This document shows, piece after piece, positions 1-8,248 of a stretch of DNA of 39,628 nt (positions within the stretch are counted from its first letter, which is position 1; each line of letters begins with the position of its first letter). Location: contig MEDT01000057.1 in assembly GCA_001724175.1 (NCBI GenBank), positions 1 through 39,628 on the forward strand, read 5' to 3'. The stretch comes from Cytophagaceae bacterium SCN 52-12. Lineage in GTDB: Bacteria > Bacteroidota > Bacteroidia > Cytophagales > Spirosomataceae. The notes below the pieces were generated by a model, which worked only from the letters and a program-made list of their open reading frames with translations, was not told the DNA's origin and searched no databases. The translations under genes were made by a program, and so were the position numbers.

Positions 1-13
1 TCGGTGGAGCCCT

Positions 14-40
14 ACCGGGGATGTCGCAACCATCCCCGGT
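14..40. repeat. Perfect hairpin downstream of fecR (left locus)
   Basis: A 10-bp perfect inverted repeat, ACCGGGGATG at 14-23 and CATCCCCGGT at 31-40, with a 7-base loop. It lies about 50 bases past the fecR stop on the minus strand, where a SusC gene would be expected to begin beyond the window edge. There is no clear U-tract on the minus side, so it may be an attenuator or mRNA-stabilising element rather than a simple terminator. A hairpin of the same stem length sits between fecR and susC at the other end of the window (35658-35689). Confidence 0.6.
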
Positions 41-89
41 TTGCAGTTGATTTTCTGATTTGGAAATTTATCGCATACGTTCTGGTTTT

Positions 90-1142
90 TTAAGGTTTCC
101 GATTTGGGTTTGAAGGGCCGCATCCGCCTCCGGAGAGAAGAATGGAGCTACCGGTAATTTCATATTTTGCATTCAAAACGGCGCTGATGATCTCCATTTT
201 ACCATAGAGATTTTCAGAGGATACATCTGCCGTTACGGGGCATTCCAGCATTTTATCGTCGCTGAGCGTAATTTCAACCCCGTAGGCTTTTTCCAGCTTA
301 CCGAGGACTTCGCTCAACGGTGTTTCGTCAAAATCGAATACGCCGGGTTTCAGGTAGGCTTCCTGCCCCGGCACCATCACAGGATTTTCTACCAGCCCGG
401 TAACGTAGTGATCCGAATCATTGAAAAAGGTAACTTTTTTATTGGGTGTCAGCACGACCCGGTTTTCACTTTGGGCGGCAGTGTCGGAATGTTTGTTTAG
501 CCTCGACTTTTCAACCATTACCTTTCCTGTGACCACGGCCACTTCCGTTCCTCCCGTTTCGGCAATTGATCTGATGCTGAAGCTGGTGCCCAATACGCGG
601 GTAAGCACCGCTCCGGAGTAGACAAGGAAGGGCCTTTCCGGGTCTTTGGTTACGTCAAAAAAGCCGCTTCCATCCATATAGACCGTTCGTGAATCTTTTT
701 CGAAATGCTTTGGATAGCGTAATTTACTTCCGGGCTCAAGCCTCACCCTGCTTCCGTCCGGCAGGAAAATATCCCTGGTCGTATGGGTTGAATTGATCTC
801 CTCCACCCAGTTTGTACCCATCATGAACGGCGCTTCGGCCGCGGGTTCAGACCGCGGAGACCAGATATCCGAAAAATAAAACGTAGTCCCAAACAAAACC
901 AGCACGATCGCCGCCTTCCAGATCCACCCTCGCACAGGCCTGGCCGGCGAGACCGGTTGAATATTATCCCTGCCTTCTATAATCCCCGACCAGATTCTTT
1001 TCCTGATTTCGTCTTTTTCATTTTTTTCAACAGGATCCTTGTCCAGGGAATGGTACCAGACATCCATGGTCTCCTTCATTTTACCTGAAAGAGTGCCTTC
1101 CCTATACCTTTTTAATAGTTTTATAAATCCCCTTGTTAACAT
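90..1142 (-). CDS. FecR family anti-sigma factor (DUF4974 C-terminal domain)
   Basis: Inner-membrane anti-sigma factor that should hold the neighbouring ECF sigma factor and release it when a TonB-dependent SusC-type transporter signals across the periplasm. The 350-residue protein has a cytoplasmic N-terminus, one membrane helix at about 72-94 (WKAAIVLVLFG), a periplasmic FecR domain at about 120-215 (LPDGSRVRLEPGSKLRYP, then FFDVTKDPERPFLV) and a C-terminal DUF4974-like domain (FDFDETPLSEVLGKLEKAYGVEI). This order and length are normal for Bacteroidota. It lies 186 bp downstream of the sigma gene on the same strand. The next gene would be outside the window; by analogy with the locus at the right end it should be susC. 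Confidence 0.93.
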   Translation of the reverse strand: MLTRGFIKLLKRYREGTLSGKMKETMDVWYHSLDKDPVEKNEKDEIRKRIWSGIIEGRDNIQPVSPARPVRGWIWKAAIVLVLFGTTFYFSDIWSPRSEPAAEAPFMMGTNWVEEINSTHTTRDIFLPDGSRVRLEPGSKLRYPKHFEKDSRTVYMDGSGFFDVTKDPERPFLVYSGAVLTRVLGTSFSIRSIAETGGTEVAVVTGKVMVEKSRLNKHSDTAAQSENRVVLTPNKKVTFFNDSDHYVTGLVENPVMVPGQEAYLKPGVFDFDETPLSEVLGKLEKAYGVEITLSDDKMLECPVTADVSSENLYGKMEIISAVLNAKYEITGSSILLSGGGCGPSNPNRKP

Positions 1143-1328
1143 GACGACAGGTTATCTCCTGGTTTCTATCAGGTCGGCTCACACGGGCATTCACCGCAAC
1201 TTGTTTAATTAAATGTTGGAAAGTTTATATGATAAGGATGATTTAGCCGAATTATTCTGTAAAATCTTCAAATGAAGTCCGAGCCCGCCGATGCGGGGGA
1301 TATTGCTGCGGGAACTCCCTGGCGTATG
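1143..1328. other. Sigma-fecR intergenic region
   Basis: 186 bp between the sigma stop and the fecR start on the minus strand. It holds a short GC hairpin, CCCGC 1284-1288 and GCGGG 1293-1297 with a 4-base loop, just after the sigma stop and without a U-run. No clear TAnnTTTG promoter was found, so fecR may depend on read-through from the sigma gene. Confidence 0.4.
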
Positions 1329-1913
1329 CTACGTATTGACTGACAGCCAGAAAAGCAGGATCAGAAAGTCCTGCAGATATACTTTCATAGTCCGCAGGGC
1401 GTGGGTAATATGATACTCGACCGTGCGCACCGGCATATCGAGGAGGGCCGATATTTCACGCGCAGACAATTGGTCGAGGCGGTTCAGCCTGAATATTTCG
1501 CCGGTTTTCTCAGGTAGCAGGCCAAGCCCCTCATGGATGGCGGAATAAAGTTCGTTATAAGCCAGCTCCTCTTCAGGATCGAGCTTGTCCTTGTCCGTAA
1601 AACGGATCATCTGAGAAGATTCTTCGTGGTATTTCCTGGTCAAACTGGCGCGGATCACATCGACGATACGGTTCCTGGCGGCACGGAACAGGTAGGATTC
1701 AAGGCGGTCAACCATGAGGTTTTCCCGGCGCTTCCAGAGATCGATAAAAATATCCTGGACAATCTCCTCCGCCATTTCCTGGAATTCGACCTTATGCACC
1801 GTGTAATGATAAAGCTTATGCCAGTAGCGTTCATACAGCGCCTGGAATGCATGCTCGTCCCCCTGCGTCAAATGGCGCAAAAGCTCTGCATCGGTCACAA
1901 GTGTTCCATGCAT
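1329..1913 (-). CDS. RNA polymerase ECF sigma-70 factor
   Basis: Alternative sigma factor expected to transcribe a SusC/SusD-type uptake locus under control of the adjacent FecR. The 194-residue protein has sigma region 2 (ALYERYWHKLYHYTVHK, then AEEIVQDIFIDLWKRRENL) and region 4 with a helix-turn-helix (LSAREISALLDMPVRTVEYHI). These fit the Bacteroidota ECF group encoded next to FecR. The C-terminus ends in a hydrophobic stretch (FLILLFWLSV), as seen in several members of this group. The ATG at 1913 is preceded by an unusually Shine-Dalgarno-like AGGAGAGG on the minus strand. The paralogous locus at 33836-39628 shows the likely full arrangement. Confidence 0.93.
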   Translation of the reverse strand: MHGTLVTDAELLRHLTQGDEHAFQALYERYWHKLYHYTVHKVEFQEMAEEIVQDIFIDLWKRRENLMVDRLESYLFRAARNRIVDVIRASLTRKYHEESSQMIRFTDKDKLDPEEELAYNELYSAIHEGLGLLPEKTGEIFRLNRLDQLSAREISALLDMPVRTVEYHITHALRTMKVYLQDFLILLFWLSVNT

Positions 1914-2002
1914 ATTGTCCTCTCCTGTTGTTTTTATGCAATATTCAAGATAAAATATTAAAAATACAAAGAGGATGGGAATGGGAAGACCTGTGAGCCT
2001 GA

Positions 2003-2254
2003 TCAGTGGTCAGAACGTAGTTTAGGCGGCCGCCTAAACATTCGTATCAGGTTTTCAGGTGATTTGTCGACCAGGGATCGCAGTTCTTCAGAGTCAGCAG
2101 TAACGCTGAAATAGTCCTTGAGAATGATTTTCCCAGTCTCGATGTCTCCGCTTAGTATACACTCGATGCTTTCTTTCAGAAGGCATTCTCTAAAATCCGG
2201 ATCCTGCGCCAAGCGCTCTCTTATAGTAACTTTGAAATCACGAGTCAGTGCCAT
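2003..2254 (-). CDS. HigA-like antitoxin (addiction module antidote protein)
   Basis: Probable antitoxin of a type II toxin-antitoxin pair, expected to bind the HigB/RelE-like toxin and repress the shared promoter. The 83-residue protein begins MALTRDFKVTIRERLAQDP, then LLKESIECILSGDIETGKIILKDYF. The LSGDIETGKxxLKDYF segment is typical of antidote proteins found beside HigB-type killers. The C-terminal helix-turn-helix is shorter than in standard HigA, so the family call rests mainly on the N-terminal half and on context. Its start overlaps the toxin 3' end by 17 bp, so translation is probably coupled, in the toxin-first order typical of higBA. Confidence 0.75.
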   Translation of the reverse strand: MALTRDFKVTIRERLAQDPDFRECLLKESIECILSGDIETGKIILKDYFSVTADSEELRSLVDKSPENLIRMFRRPPKLRSDH

Positions 2255-2582
2255 ATCTGTTTTCTTTTTTTCGTACCTTGTATTCTTTCCAAAGTATTTT
2301 TGCCCTTATTATATCATTTTGTTGCGTCTTCTTCGTACCTCCTCCTAATAGAATTATCAGCGTCTCATCCTCTTTGCCTAAATAAATTCTATATCCGGGT
2401 CCCCAATTAAGACGACTTTCATAAACGCCATCTCCTACACTTTTCAGTGAGGAAGTATTTCCCCGCTGAAGCTTTGACAAAGAGGTCGCTACTTTTGTTG
2501 CTGCCAAGCCGTGCAATTTATTAAACCACTCGGTAAAAGGACTTTTTTTGTTTTCGTAGAAATATTCACGAACCTCAATCAT
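2238..2582 (-). CDS. HigB/RelE-type toxin (addiction module killer protein)
   Basis: Probable mRNA-cleaving toxin of the RelE/ParE superfamily, HigB-like killer group. I start it at the internal ATG at 2582 (MIEVREYF), giving 114 residues. The 13 residues of longer reading frame before it look like untranslated leader and are not conserved-looking. Recognisable features are FTEWFNKLHGLAATKVATSL, the GVYESRLNWGPGYRIYL segment with the conserved YR basic pair, and LLGGGTKKTQQNDI. This is the usual layout of the family (about 100-115 residues). The antitoxin follows directly with a 17-bp overlap. Confidence 0.82.
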   Translation of the reverse strand: MIEVREYFYENKKSPFTEWFNKLHGLAATKVATSLSKLQRGNTSSLKSVGDGVYESRLNWGPGYRIYLGKEDETLIILLGGGTKKTQQNDIIRAKILWKEYKVRKKENRYGTDS

Positions 2583-2730
2583 AAAGATAGCAAGTATGAT
2601 ACCAGAATAAAAATATAGCATGATGAAGATGTAAGATAACGTTTTAAGCCCACATTATCGTACTATTTCTTCCTTTAGGGTCAGATTCGTTTCACTGCTT
2701 ATTAACTTCACAGTTCCGAAACGAGAAAAA

Positions 2731-3519
2731 ATGCAAAAAGCCAATCTCTCCGTCATCAAAATAGGCGGCAATATCATCGATAACCCGGAAGCCAGTAAAA
2801 ACTTCCTGAAAGAATTTTCCCGGCTGGACGGGAATAAGATACTGATTCACGGCGGCGGCAAGGTGGCCACGCAGACGGCCTCGCGCCTCGGCGTCCAGAC
2901 GCAAATGGTAGACGGGCGGCGGATCACCGATCTGCCTATGCTCGAGATCGTCACGATGGTATATGGCGGCCTGGTCAATAAAACCCTCGTGGCGACACTG
3001 CAATCGCTGGGAACCAATGCCATCGGGCTGACGGGGGCCGATGCCGGTATTATCGAAGCGGAGAAAAGACCGGTAAAGACGGTTGACTACGGCTATGTAG
3101 GAGATATCAAAGCAGTCAACGGGCCGGTACTGGCCTCGTTTCTGAACAGCAGCCTCGTACCGGTGATAGCGCCGCTGACCTACTCGGCGGCCGGAGACCT
3201 GCTCAATACCAATGCCGACACCATGGCTTCGGCGACTGCGGTTGCCTTATCACCGCTTTTTGAGGTCTCGCTGGTTTATTGCTTTGAAAAGGATGGAGTT
3301 CTTTCCGATCCGGAAGATGATACGAGCGTGATCCCTGAGCTCGACCCTGCGATATACCAGCATTATAAAGAGACAGGAGCGATTAATAAGGGGATGATCC
3401 CCAAGCTGGATAATGCTTTCGGTGCGCTTCGCGCCGGTGTGGAAAGAGTCGTGATCTGTCATGCCAGAGATGTGGCAAAGGCCGTAGGAGGAGATAAGGG
3501 CACGCAGATTCGCTTGTGA
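2731..3519 (+). CDS. argB: N-acetylglutamate kinase (possibly N-succinylglutamate kinase)
   Basis: Cytoplasmic amino-acid kinase that phosphorylates an N-acylated glutamate in arginine biosynthesis. The 262-residue length is normal. The N-terminal KIGGNII motif contains the catalytic lysine and glycine-rich turn, ILIHGGGK binds the phosphoacceptor, GLTGADAG follows, and the C-terminal GAINKGMIPKLDNA is the conserved nucleotide-site segment. The start is the ATG at 2731, after an A-rich leader typical of the phylum. It stands alone: no other arg gene is adjacent. Some Bacteroidota use N-succinyl instead of N-acetyl intermediates, and the sequence alone does not tell me which substrate this enzyme uses. 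Confidence 0.93.
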   Translation: MQKANLSVIKIGGNIIDNPEASKNFLKEFSRLDGNKILIHGGGKVATQTASRLGVQTQMVDGRRITDLPMLEIVTMVYGGLVNKTLVATLQSLGTNAIGLTGADAGIIEAEKRPVKTVDYGYVGDIKAVNGPVLASFLNSSLVPVIAPLTYSAAGDLLNTNADTMASATAVALSPLFEVSLVYCFEKDGVLSDPEDDTSVIPELDPAIYQHYKETGAINKGMIPKLDNAFGALRAGVERVVICHARDVAKAVGGDKGTQIRL

Positions 3520-3819
3520 CGGTGAGCGCCGCCGTATCGCTATATCGGACGAAATGCCCGTTTAAAGATATTGCAGAACAGAATCGCAGTAAAAAACGCT
3601 ATGGAATAGCCTCAAAATGTTAGCTTTGCATCCCGGAAATAACGTATAGCGCGCTTTTCCGTATAGTCAGATATACCCTCCCCAGATTGAAGTACTTTAT
3701 TGCCCGGTTTCCTGAAAGCCGGGAAAGGAAATTTTTATTCTCTTAACGTTTTGAGGATCAATTATTCTTTTTTGCATCAATCCAGTAACCGACTGAATTT
3801 CAACTATTAACCGGAAATT
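3520..3819. other. 300-bp intergenic region, argB to CotH gene
   Basis: No coding capacity recognised. A hairpin with stem CCCGGTTT 3703-3710 and AAGCCGGG 3716-3723 (one G-T pair, 5-base loop) could be an argB 3' element, but it has no immediate U-run. TAGCTTTG at 3621-3628 matches the Bacteroidota -7 consensus TAnnTTTG, without a convincing -33 element. It could drive the CotH gene with a leader of about 190 bases. Confidence 0.35.
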
Positions 3820-5049
3820 ATGAAGATCTGCTCGCTCACGTTAATCTTTTGCGGATTGCTATTACATGCTTTTCATAGCTTTGGTCAGTCCCAGCTGACC
3901 GATCTGCCGACCCTCTACCTTACAACCGACAACGGCCAGACCATAAATGACAGGGAAACCTGGGTTCCGGGCTCGCTGAAAGTCGTCGCCGGCGAGGGCA
4001 CCCAGGGACTGTATGACGGAAGGATGGAAATACGGGGCAGGGGTAATTCTACCTGGCCGGCCCCTAAAAAGCCCTACCGGATCAAGTTGAATTCCAAATT
4101 CAACCTGCTGGGAATGCCCTCCAATGCGAAGAACTGGGTTTTGCTGGCCAATTATTTTGATAACACGCTCCTGCGTAACGTCATTGCGTTTGAAATCAGC
4201 AAGTTCCTGGGCTTCGAATATACATGCGCCTATCGTTTCGTAGATGTTTTTCTCAACGGGAGCTATATAGGCAACTATACGCTTACCGACCACGTGCAGG
4301 TAGAAAATAACCGCGTGGAGGTAGAGGAGCTCGATGCCTCTGATACGGAGCTTCCTGCCATTTCCGGGGGCTATTTTGTGCAGGAGGAACTATACGCAGC
4401 CGAAGAGGACGGCTATTTCCAGACTTCCCATGCAGGCAAATACGATGTTAAATACCCTGACTCGGAGGACATCAATAATCAGCAGCGGGACTACATCAGG
4501 AACTACATCAAAGATTACGAGAACCGGTTGTTTTCGGCGAATTTCCTGGATCCGGTAACAGGCTACAACCTGGTAGTCGACCGGGCCTCGCAGGTGAACT
4601 GGCAGATAGCAAATGAGCTGATCGGCAACCCGGATGCATATCTCAGCGTCTATCTCTTCAAAAAGAGGAACGATCCGAAACTTCGCTTCGGGCCGGTCTG
4701 GGACAATGATCTTTCCTTTAACAACACCGACAGGTTCGAAGATATGACGCACATGATGATGTCGGAAGTAGCGTATAACAATAGTAAAATAGTCAGGATG
4801 CTGGAAGATCCGGCCTTCCGGGAAGAGATCAAAAACAGGTGGAAGGCAGTGAGGGCCGCCGGTATCTACGAGCAGCTGGATGCCAAAATTCCGGAGCTGG
4901 CCCAGAAAATCATGCAGTCGCAGGCCATGAACTTCCAGCTGTCCAACATAACAAAGGAGCCTGTGCCGTCGCTGCCGTTTTTGTCCAGGGTAGAAAATCT
5001 TCGCACCTACCTCGCCAGGAGGGTCGCTTTGCTGGACTTCCAGCTCTGA
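3820..5049 (+). CDS. Secreted CotH kinase family protein, N-terminal part of a frameshifted gene
   Basis: Exported protein with a CotH domain, a family of atypical kinases that includes the spore-coat kinase CotH. The first 22 or so residues form a signal peptide (LTLIFCGLLLHAFHSFGQ). The CotH domain fills most of the rest: IRGRGNSTWPAPKKPYRIKL, LLANYFDNTLLRN, GNYTLTDHVQVE, and FGPVWDNDLSF, which carries the probable metal-binding Asp residues. The frame stops at a TGA at 5047-5049, right after the end of the domain (RRVALLDFQL). In the next frame a ricin-like lectin and a type IX sorting domain continue without a start of their own. The intact protein would be about 740 residues, so as it stands this piece lacks its cell-surface sorting signal. 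Confidence 0.85.
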   Translation: MKICSLTLIFCGLLLHAFHSFGQSQLTDLPTLYLTTDNGQTINDRETWVPGSLKVVAGEGTQGLYDGRMEIRGRGNSTWPAPKKPYRIKLNSKFNLLGMPSNAKNWVLLANYFDNTLLRNVIAFEISKFLGFEYTCAYRFVDVFLNGSYIGNYTLTDHVQVENNRVEVEELDASDTELPAISGGYFVQEELYAAEEDGYFQTSHAGKYDVKYPDSEDINNQQRDYIRNYIKDYENRLFSANFLDPVTGYNLVVDRASQVNWQIANELIGNPDAYLSVYLFKKRNDPKLRFGPVWDNDLSFNNTDRFEDMTHMMMSEVAYNNSKIVRMLEDPAFREEIKNRWKAVRAAGIYEQLDAKIPELAQKIMQSQAMNFQLSNITKEPVPSLPFLSRVENLRTYLARRVALLDFQL

Positions 5050-6050
5050 CGGGTGAAATACAGAATAACAGGTATTACAGGATAGCCCATAGTTCGCAGC
5101 GCAAACCTGTGTCTCCCGCCTCGGAGTCGGATCATTCGATCGTGACAAAGAATTTTGACGATGCGGATCTCCTCCAGGAGTGGCAGATGGAACCCGACGG
5201 ATCGGGAGAAACCGACTACTACAGGATCAGGAACCGAAAGACAGGCCTGTATCTTACCCGCAATAATAATAGCGTCGTCCTCAATACCTTACAGGCCGGG
5301 CTGGCCGGCCAGCAACGCTGGAAAATAGAAAGGCTTCAGAACCAGCCTTACGTGGCGATCCTGACGCCCGAGGGCTCGCAGCGGAGAGCCCTCGCTCAGG
5401 AAGGTTCTTCCGTTACGTTAAGCACAAATCTTGACAATCTCGCCACCAGCGGATCGAGAAGATGGTTTTTCATCCCGAACAGCCCCGACGATTCTTCACT
5501 TCCGGTCAGGCTGTCTTCTTTTGAAGCCGGCCTTCGCGAAGACGGCGTGGAGCTTAACTGGAATGTGACGGAAGCTACCGGCTTTGACCGCTTTGAAGTC
5601 GAGCGTACGACTAATCCTGTAAAAACCACGGGAATAAAAATCGGGGAAGTCTTTCTAAGAGATGAGACGGAAGGGAGATATGTCTTCCGGGATCCCGACC
5701 CTGAGGCCGGGATAAACTACTACAGGCTGAAGATGATCGACAAAGACGGCTCTTTTTCTTACACGCACTATGTGAGCGCCGAATATTCGGGGATTGCCCG
5801 GTTCAACGCATATCCCATCCCCGCCCGATCGGAGCTGAACATTACGTTCAGGAGCGACGCCTACCGGGGCCCGGCTTCGGTAACGCTTCTGAGCAGCGCG
5901 GGCAACGCCGCGCTTGTCCGGGACGTAGATATATTACGGGGCGTCAATCGTATCACGCTCGGCGTCGGCAGCTTATCTCCCGGGGTATACCATCTCAAAA
6001 TGAGCCTCCCGGACCAGTTTCTGCTGAAGCGGGTCGTCATCAGCGACTAA
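5043..6050 (+). pseudogene. C-terminal ricin-like lectin and T9SS sorting domain, out of frame with the CotH part
   Basis: Continuation of the CotH gene in the reading frame one base back (a -1 shift). From about 5049 it encodes a beta-trefoil, ricin-type lectin region (RYYRIAHSSQRKPV, YYRIRNRKTGLYLT, QQRWKIERL), then a linker and a type IX secretion type A sorting domain (FNAYPIPARSELNITF, GVYHLKM, ending LLKRVVISD). No signal peptide or plausible start precedes it; the open frame upstream of 5043 is only the shadow of the CotH domain. The best reading is that one base is missing near 5046, by a real mutation or an assembly error. I saw no slippery heptamer that would suggest programmed frameshifting. 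Confidence 0.75.
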
Positions 6051-6169
6051 GCTGCGCGCCGGTCGCTGATCCGGTGTCGCCCGCCGGGGTCAAGCAGGAA
6101 GATCCGGGAGCGTAGAACCTTCATGCAAATCAATCTGTTAAATATGAACAGGTAAATTTTATTGACCGG

Positions 6170-8194
6170 ATGGATTTCGAACTCATATCTGATTATAAAC
6201 CCACGGGAGATCAGCCGCAGGCAATATCCCAGCTGATAGAAGGGATTACAAACGGCGAACCGCACCAGGTGCTGCTCGGGGTAACCGGCTCCGGGAAAAC
6301 CTTCACGGTAGCCAATGTGATCAGGGAGGTAAAACGGCCCACACTCATCCTGAGCCATAATAAGACGCTTGCCGCGCAGCTTTACGGCGAATTCAAACAG
6401 TTCTTTCCCCATAATGCAGTCGAGTATTTCATCAGCTACTATGACTATTACCAGCCGGAAGCCTTTATCGCTTCGACCAATACCTATATCGAAAAGGACC
6501 TGGCGATCAATACGGAGATCGACAAGCTCAGGCTCTCTACCGTTTCGTCGCTGATGAGCGGCCGGAGAGATGTGATAGTCGTGGCTTCCGTGTCGTGTAT
6601 CTATGGCGCGGGTAACCCTTCCGAATACAAAAAAAGCATTCTTTCGATCGGACCGGGAGAGATTGTCAGCCGGAACCAGTTTCTGTACCGGCTGGTCGAA
6701 ATCCTTTACAGCCGTACGGAGGCGGATTTTTCAAGAGGCACATTCAGGGTCAAGGGCGATACGGTAGATATTTTCCCGGGTTATGCAGACTTTGCATACC
6801 GGCTTATTTTCTTCGGCGACGAAGTGGAGGAGATCCAGAGGATAGACCCCGTCAGCGGAAGGAAAATCTCTACAGAAAGCCGTATCGCGATTTTTCCCGC
6901 CAATCTCTTTGTCACCGGGAGGGACGTGCTGCTGCAGTCTGTCAGGGAAATCCAGGACGATCTCGTGCAGCAAGTCAAATACTTCACGAAGGAAGGGCGT
7001 TTTGCCGAAGCGGAGAGAGTAAAGGAGCGGACGGAATTCGACCTTGAAATGATGCGCGAGCTGGGCTATTGCTCGGGAATAGAGAACTATTCGCGGTATT
7101 TCGACCGTCGACAGCCCGGTCAGCGGCCGTTTTGCCTTCTGGACTATTTCCCGGACGACATGCTCCTGGTGGTAGACGAGAGCCACGTTACCCTGCCGCA
7201 GCTGCGTGCGATGTGGGGCGGCGACAGGTCTAGGAAAGAGGCGCTGGTCGATTACGGGTTCAGGCTGCCGAGCGCGCTGGACAACCGTCCGCTTACCTTC
7301 CAGGAGTTCGAAAGCCTGGTAGGACAGACTATTTATGTAAGCGCGACCCCCGCAGAATATGAATTGCACAAGACCGACGGCGTCATTGTCGAGCAGATTA
7401 TCCGTCCGACGGGCCTGCTGGATCCGGAAATCGAAGTGAGGCCCAGCCTTAACCAGATAGACGACCTGCTGGATGAGATCCATTTCAGGATCAAGCGCCA
7501 GGAGCGCGTGCTGGTGACGACGCTGACGAAACGCATGGCCGAGGAGCTAAGCAAATACCTGGAGCGGGTCGGCGTAAAATGCCGGTACATCCATTCGGAA
7601 GTCAAAGCCCTTGACAGGGTGGAGATATTGCGGGAGCTGAGGCTGGGCGTATTCGATGTATTAGTGGGCGTAAACCTGCTTCGTGAGGGGCTCGATCTGC
7701 CTGAAGTATCGCTGGTAGCGATCATGGATGCAGACAAGGAGGGTTTTCTCCGCGATATCCGCTCGCTGATCCAGACCATAGGTCGGGCTGCCCGGAATGA
7801 AAACGGCAAGGTATTGATGTATGCCGACACGATCACCGGCTCGATGGAAAAAGCCATTGATGAGACGCGCCGGCGCCGGAGCATCCAGATTGCCTACAAC
7901 ACGGAGCACGGCATTACGCCCCGCACTATACTTAAGTCGAAAGAGGCGATTATGGGGCAGACGTCAGTAGCGGACGCAAAAGGCAGAAGAGCCTACGTGG
8001 AGCCGGAAAAAGTCAACGTCGCTGCCGACCCGGTAGTGGCTTATATGAGCAGGCCGCAGCTGCAGAAGCTGCTGCAGGAAACACAGCGAAAAATGGAGCA
8101 GGCGGCCAGGGAAATGGATTTCCTGGAAGCGGCGCGGTTCCGGGATGAGTACCTGCAGCTGAAGGAGAAGCTGGAAAAAGAACCGCAGGAATAG
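6170..8194 (+). CDS. uvrB: Excinuclease ABC subunit B
   Basis: DNA damage-recognition helicase of nucleotide excision repair. It is loaded by UvrA and recruits UvrC and UvrD. The 674 residues match the normal family length. Visible features: Walker A GVTGSGKT near residue 40, the DNA-clamping beta-hairpin YYDYYQPEAFI near 92-105, the DESH Walker B at about 338, helicase motifs (YVSATP, GVNLLREGLDLPEV, QTIGRAARN) and the C-terminal UVR domain (MEQAAREMDFLEAARFRDE) that binds UvrC. Translation starts at the ATG at 6170 (MDFELISDYKPTGDQPQAI). The permease follows after 54 bp and may be cotranscribed, though there is no functional link. Confidence 0.98.
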   Translation: MDFELISDYKPTGDQPQAISQLIEGITNGEPHQVLLGVTGSGKTFTVANVIREVKRPTLILSHNKTLAAQLYGEFKQFFPHNAVEYFISYYDYYQPEAFIASTNTYIEKDLAINTEIDKLRLSTVSSLMSGRRDVIVVASVSCIYGAGNPSEYKKSILSIGPGEIVSRNQFLYRLVEILYSRTEADFSRGTFRVKGDTVDIFPGYADFAYRLIFFGDEVEEIQRIDPVSGRKISTESRIAIFPANLFVTGRDVLLQSVREIQDDLVQQVKYFTKEGRFAEAERVKERTEFDLEMMRELGYCSGIENYSRYFDRRQPGQRPFCLLDYFPDDMLLVVDESHVTLPQLRAMWGGDRSRKEALVDYGFRLPSALDNRPLTFQEFESLVGQTIYVSATPAEYELHKTDGVIVEQIIRPTGLLDPEIEVRPSLNQIDDLLDEIHFRIKRQERVLVTTLTKRMAEELSKYLERVGVKCRYIHSEVKALDRVEILRELRLGVFDVLVGVNLLREGLDLPEVSLVAIMDADKEGFLRDIRSLIQTIGRAARNENGKVLMYADTITGSMEKAIDETRRRRSIQIAYNTEHGITPRTILKSKEAIMGQTSVADAKGRRAYVEPEKVNVAADPVVAYMSRPQLQKLLQETQRKMEQAAREMDFLEAARFRDEYLQLKEKLEKEPQE

Positions 8195-8248
8195 CGCTGC
8201 GTTTTTTTTGTGTATTATTGCAGCTGCTTACAAGCCCGCCTTCAGCTT

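Noticed and set aside
3703-3723. Hairpin after argB as a terminator
   Set aside because: The stem is reasonable but lies 184 bases past the stop and has no immediate U-run, so it is mentioned only as a structure.
4390-5148. 252-codon minus-strand ORF opposite the CotH gene
   Set aside because: A shadow of the plus-strand gene: composition is Arg/His/Pro/Val-rich without domain signals, and the plus strand carries clear CotH motifs.
6731-7483. 250-codon minus-strand ORF opposite uvrB
   Set aside because: Shadow of uvrB, whose motifs are complete and continuous.
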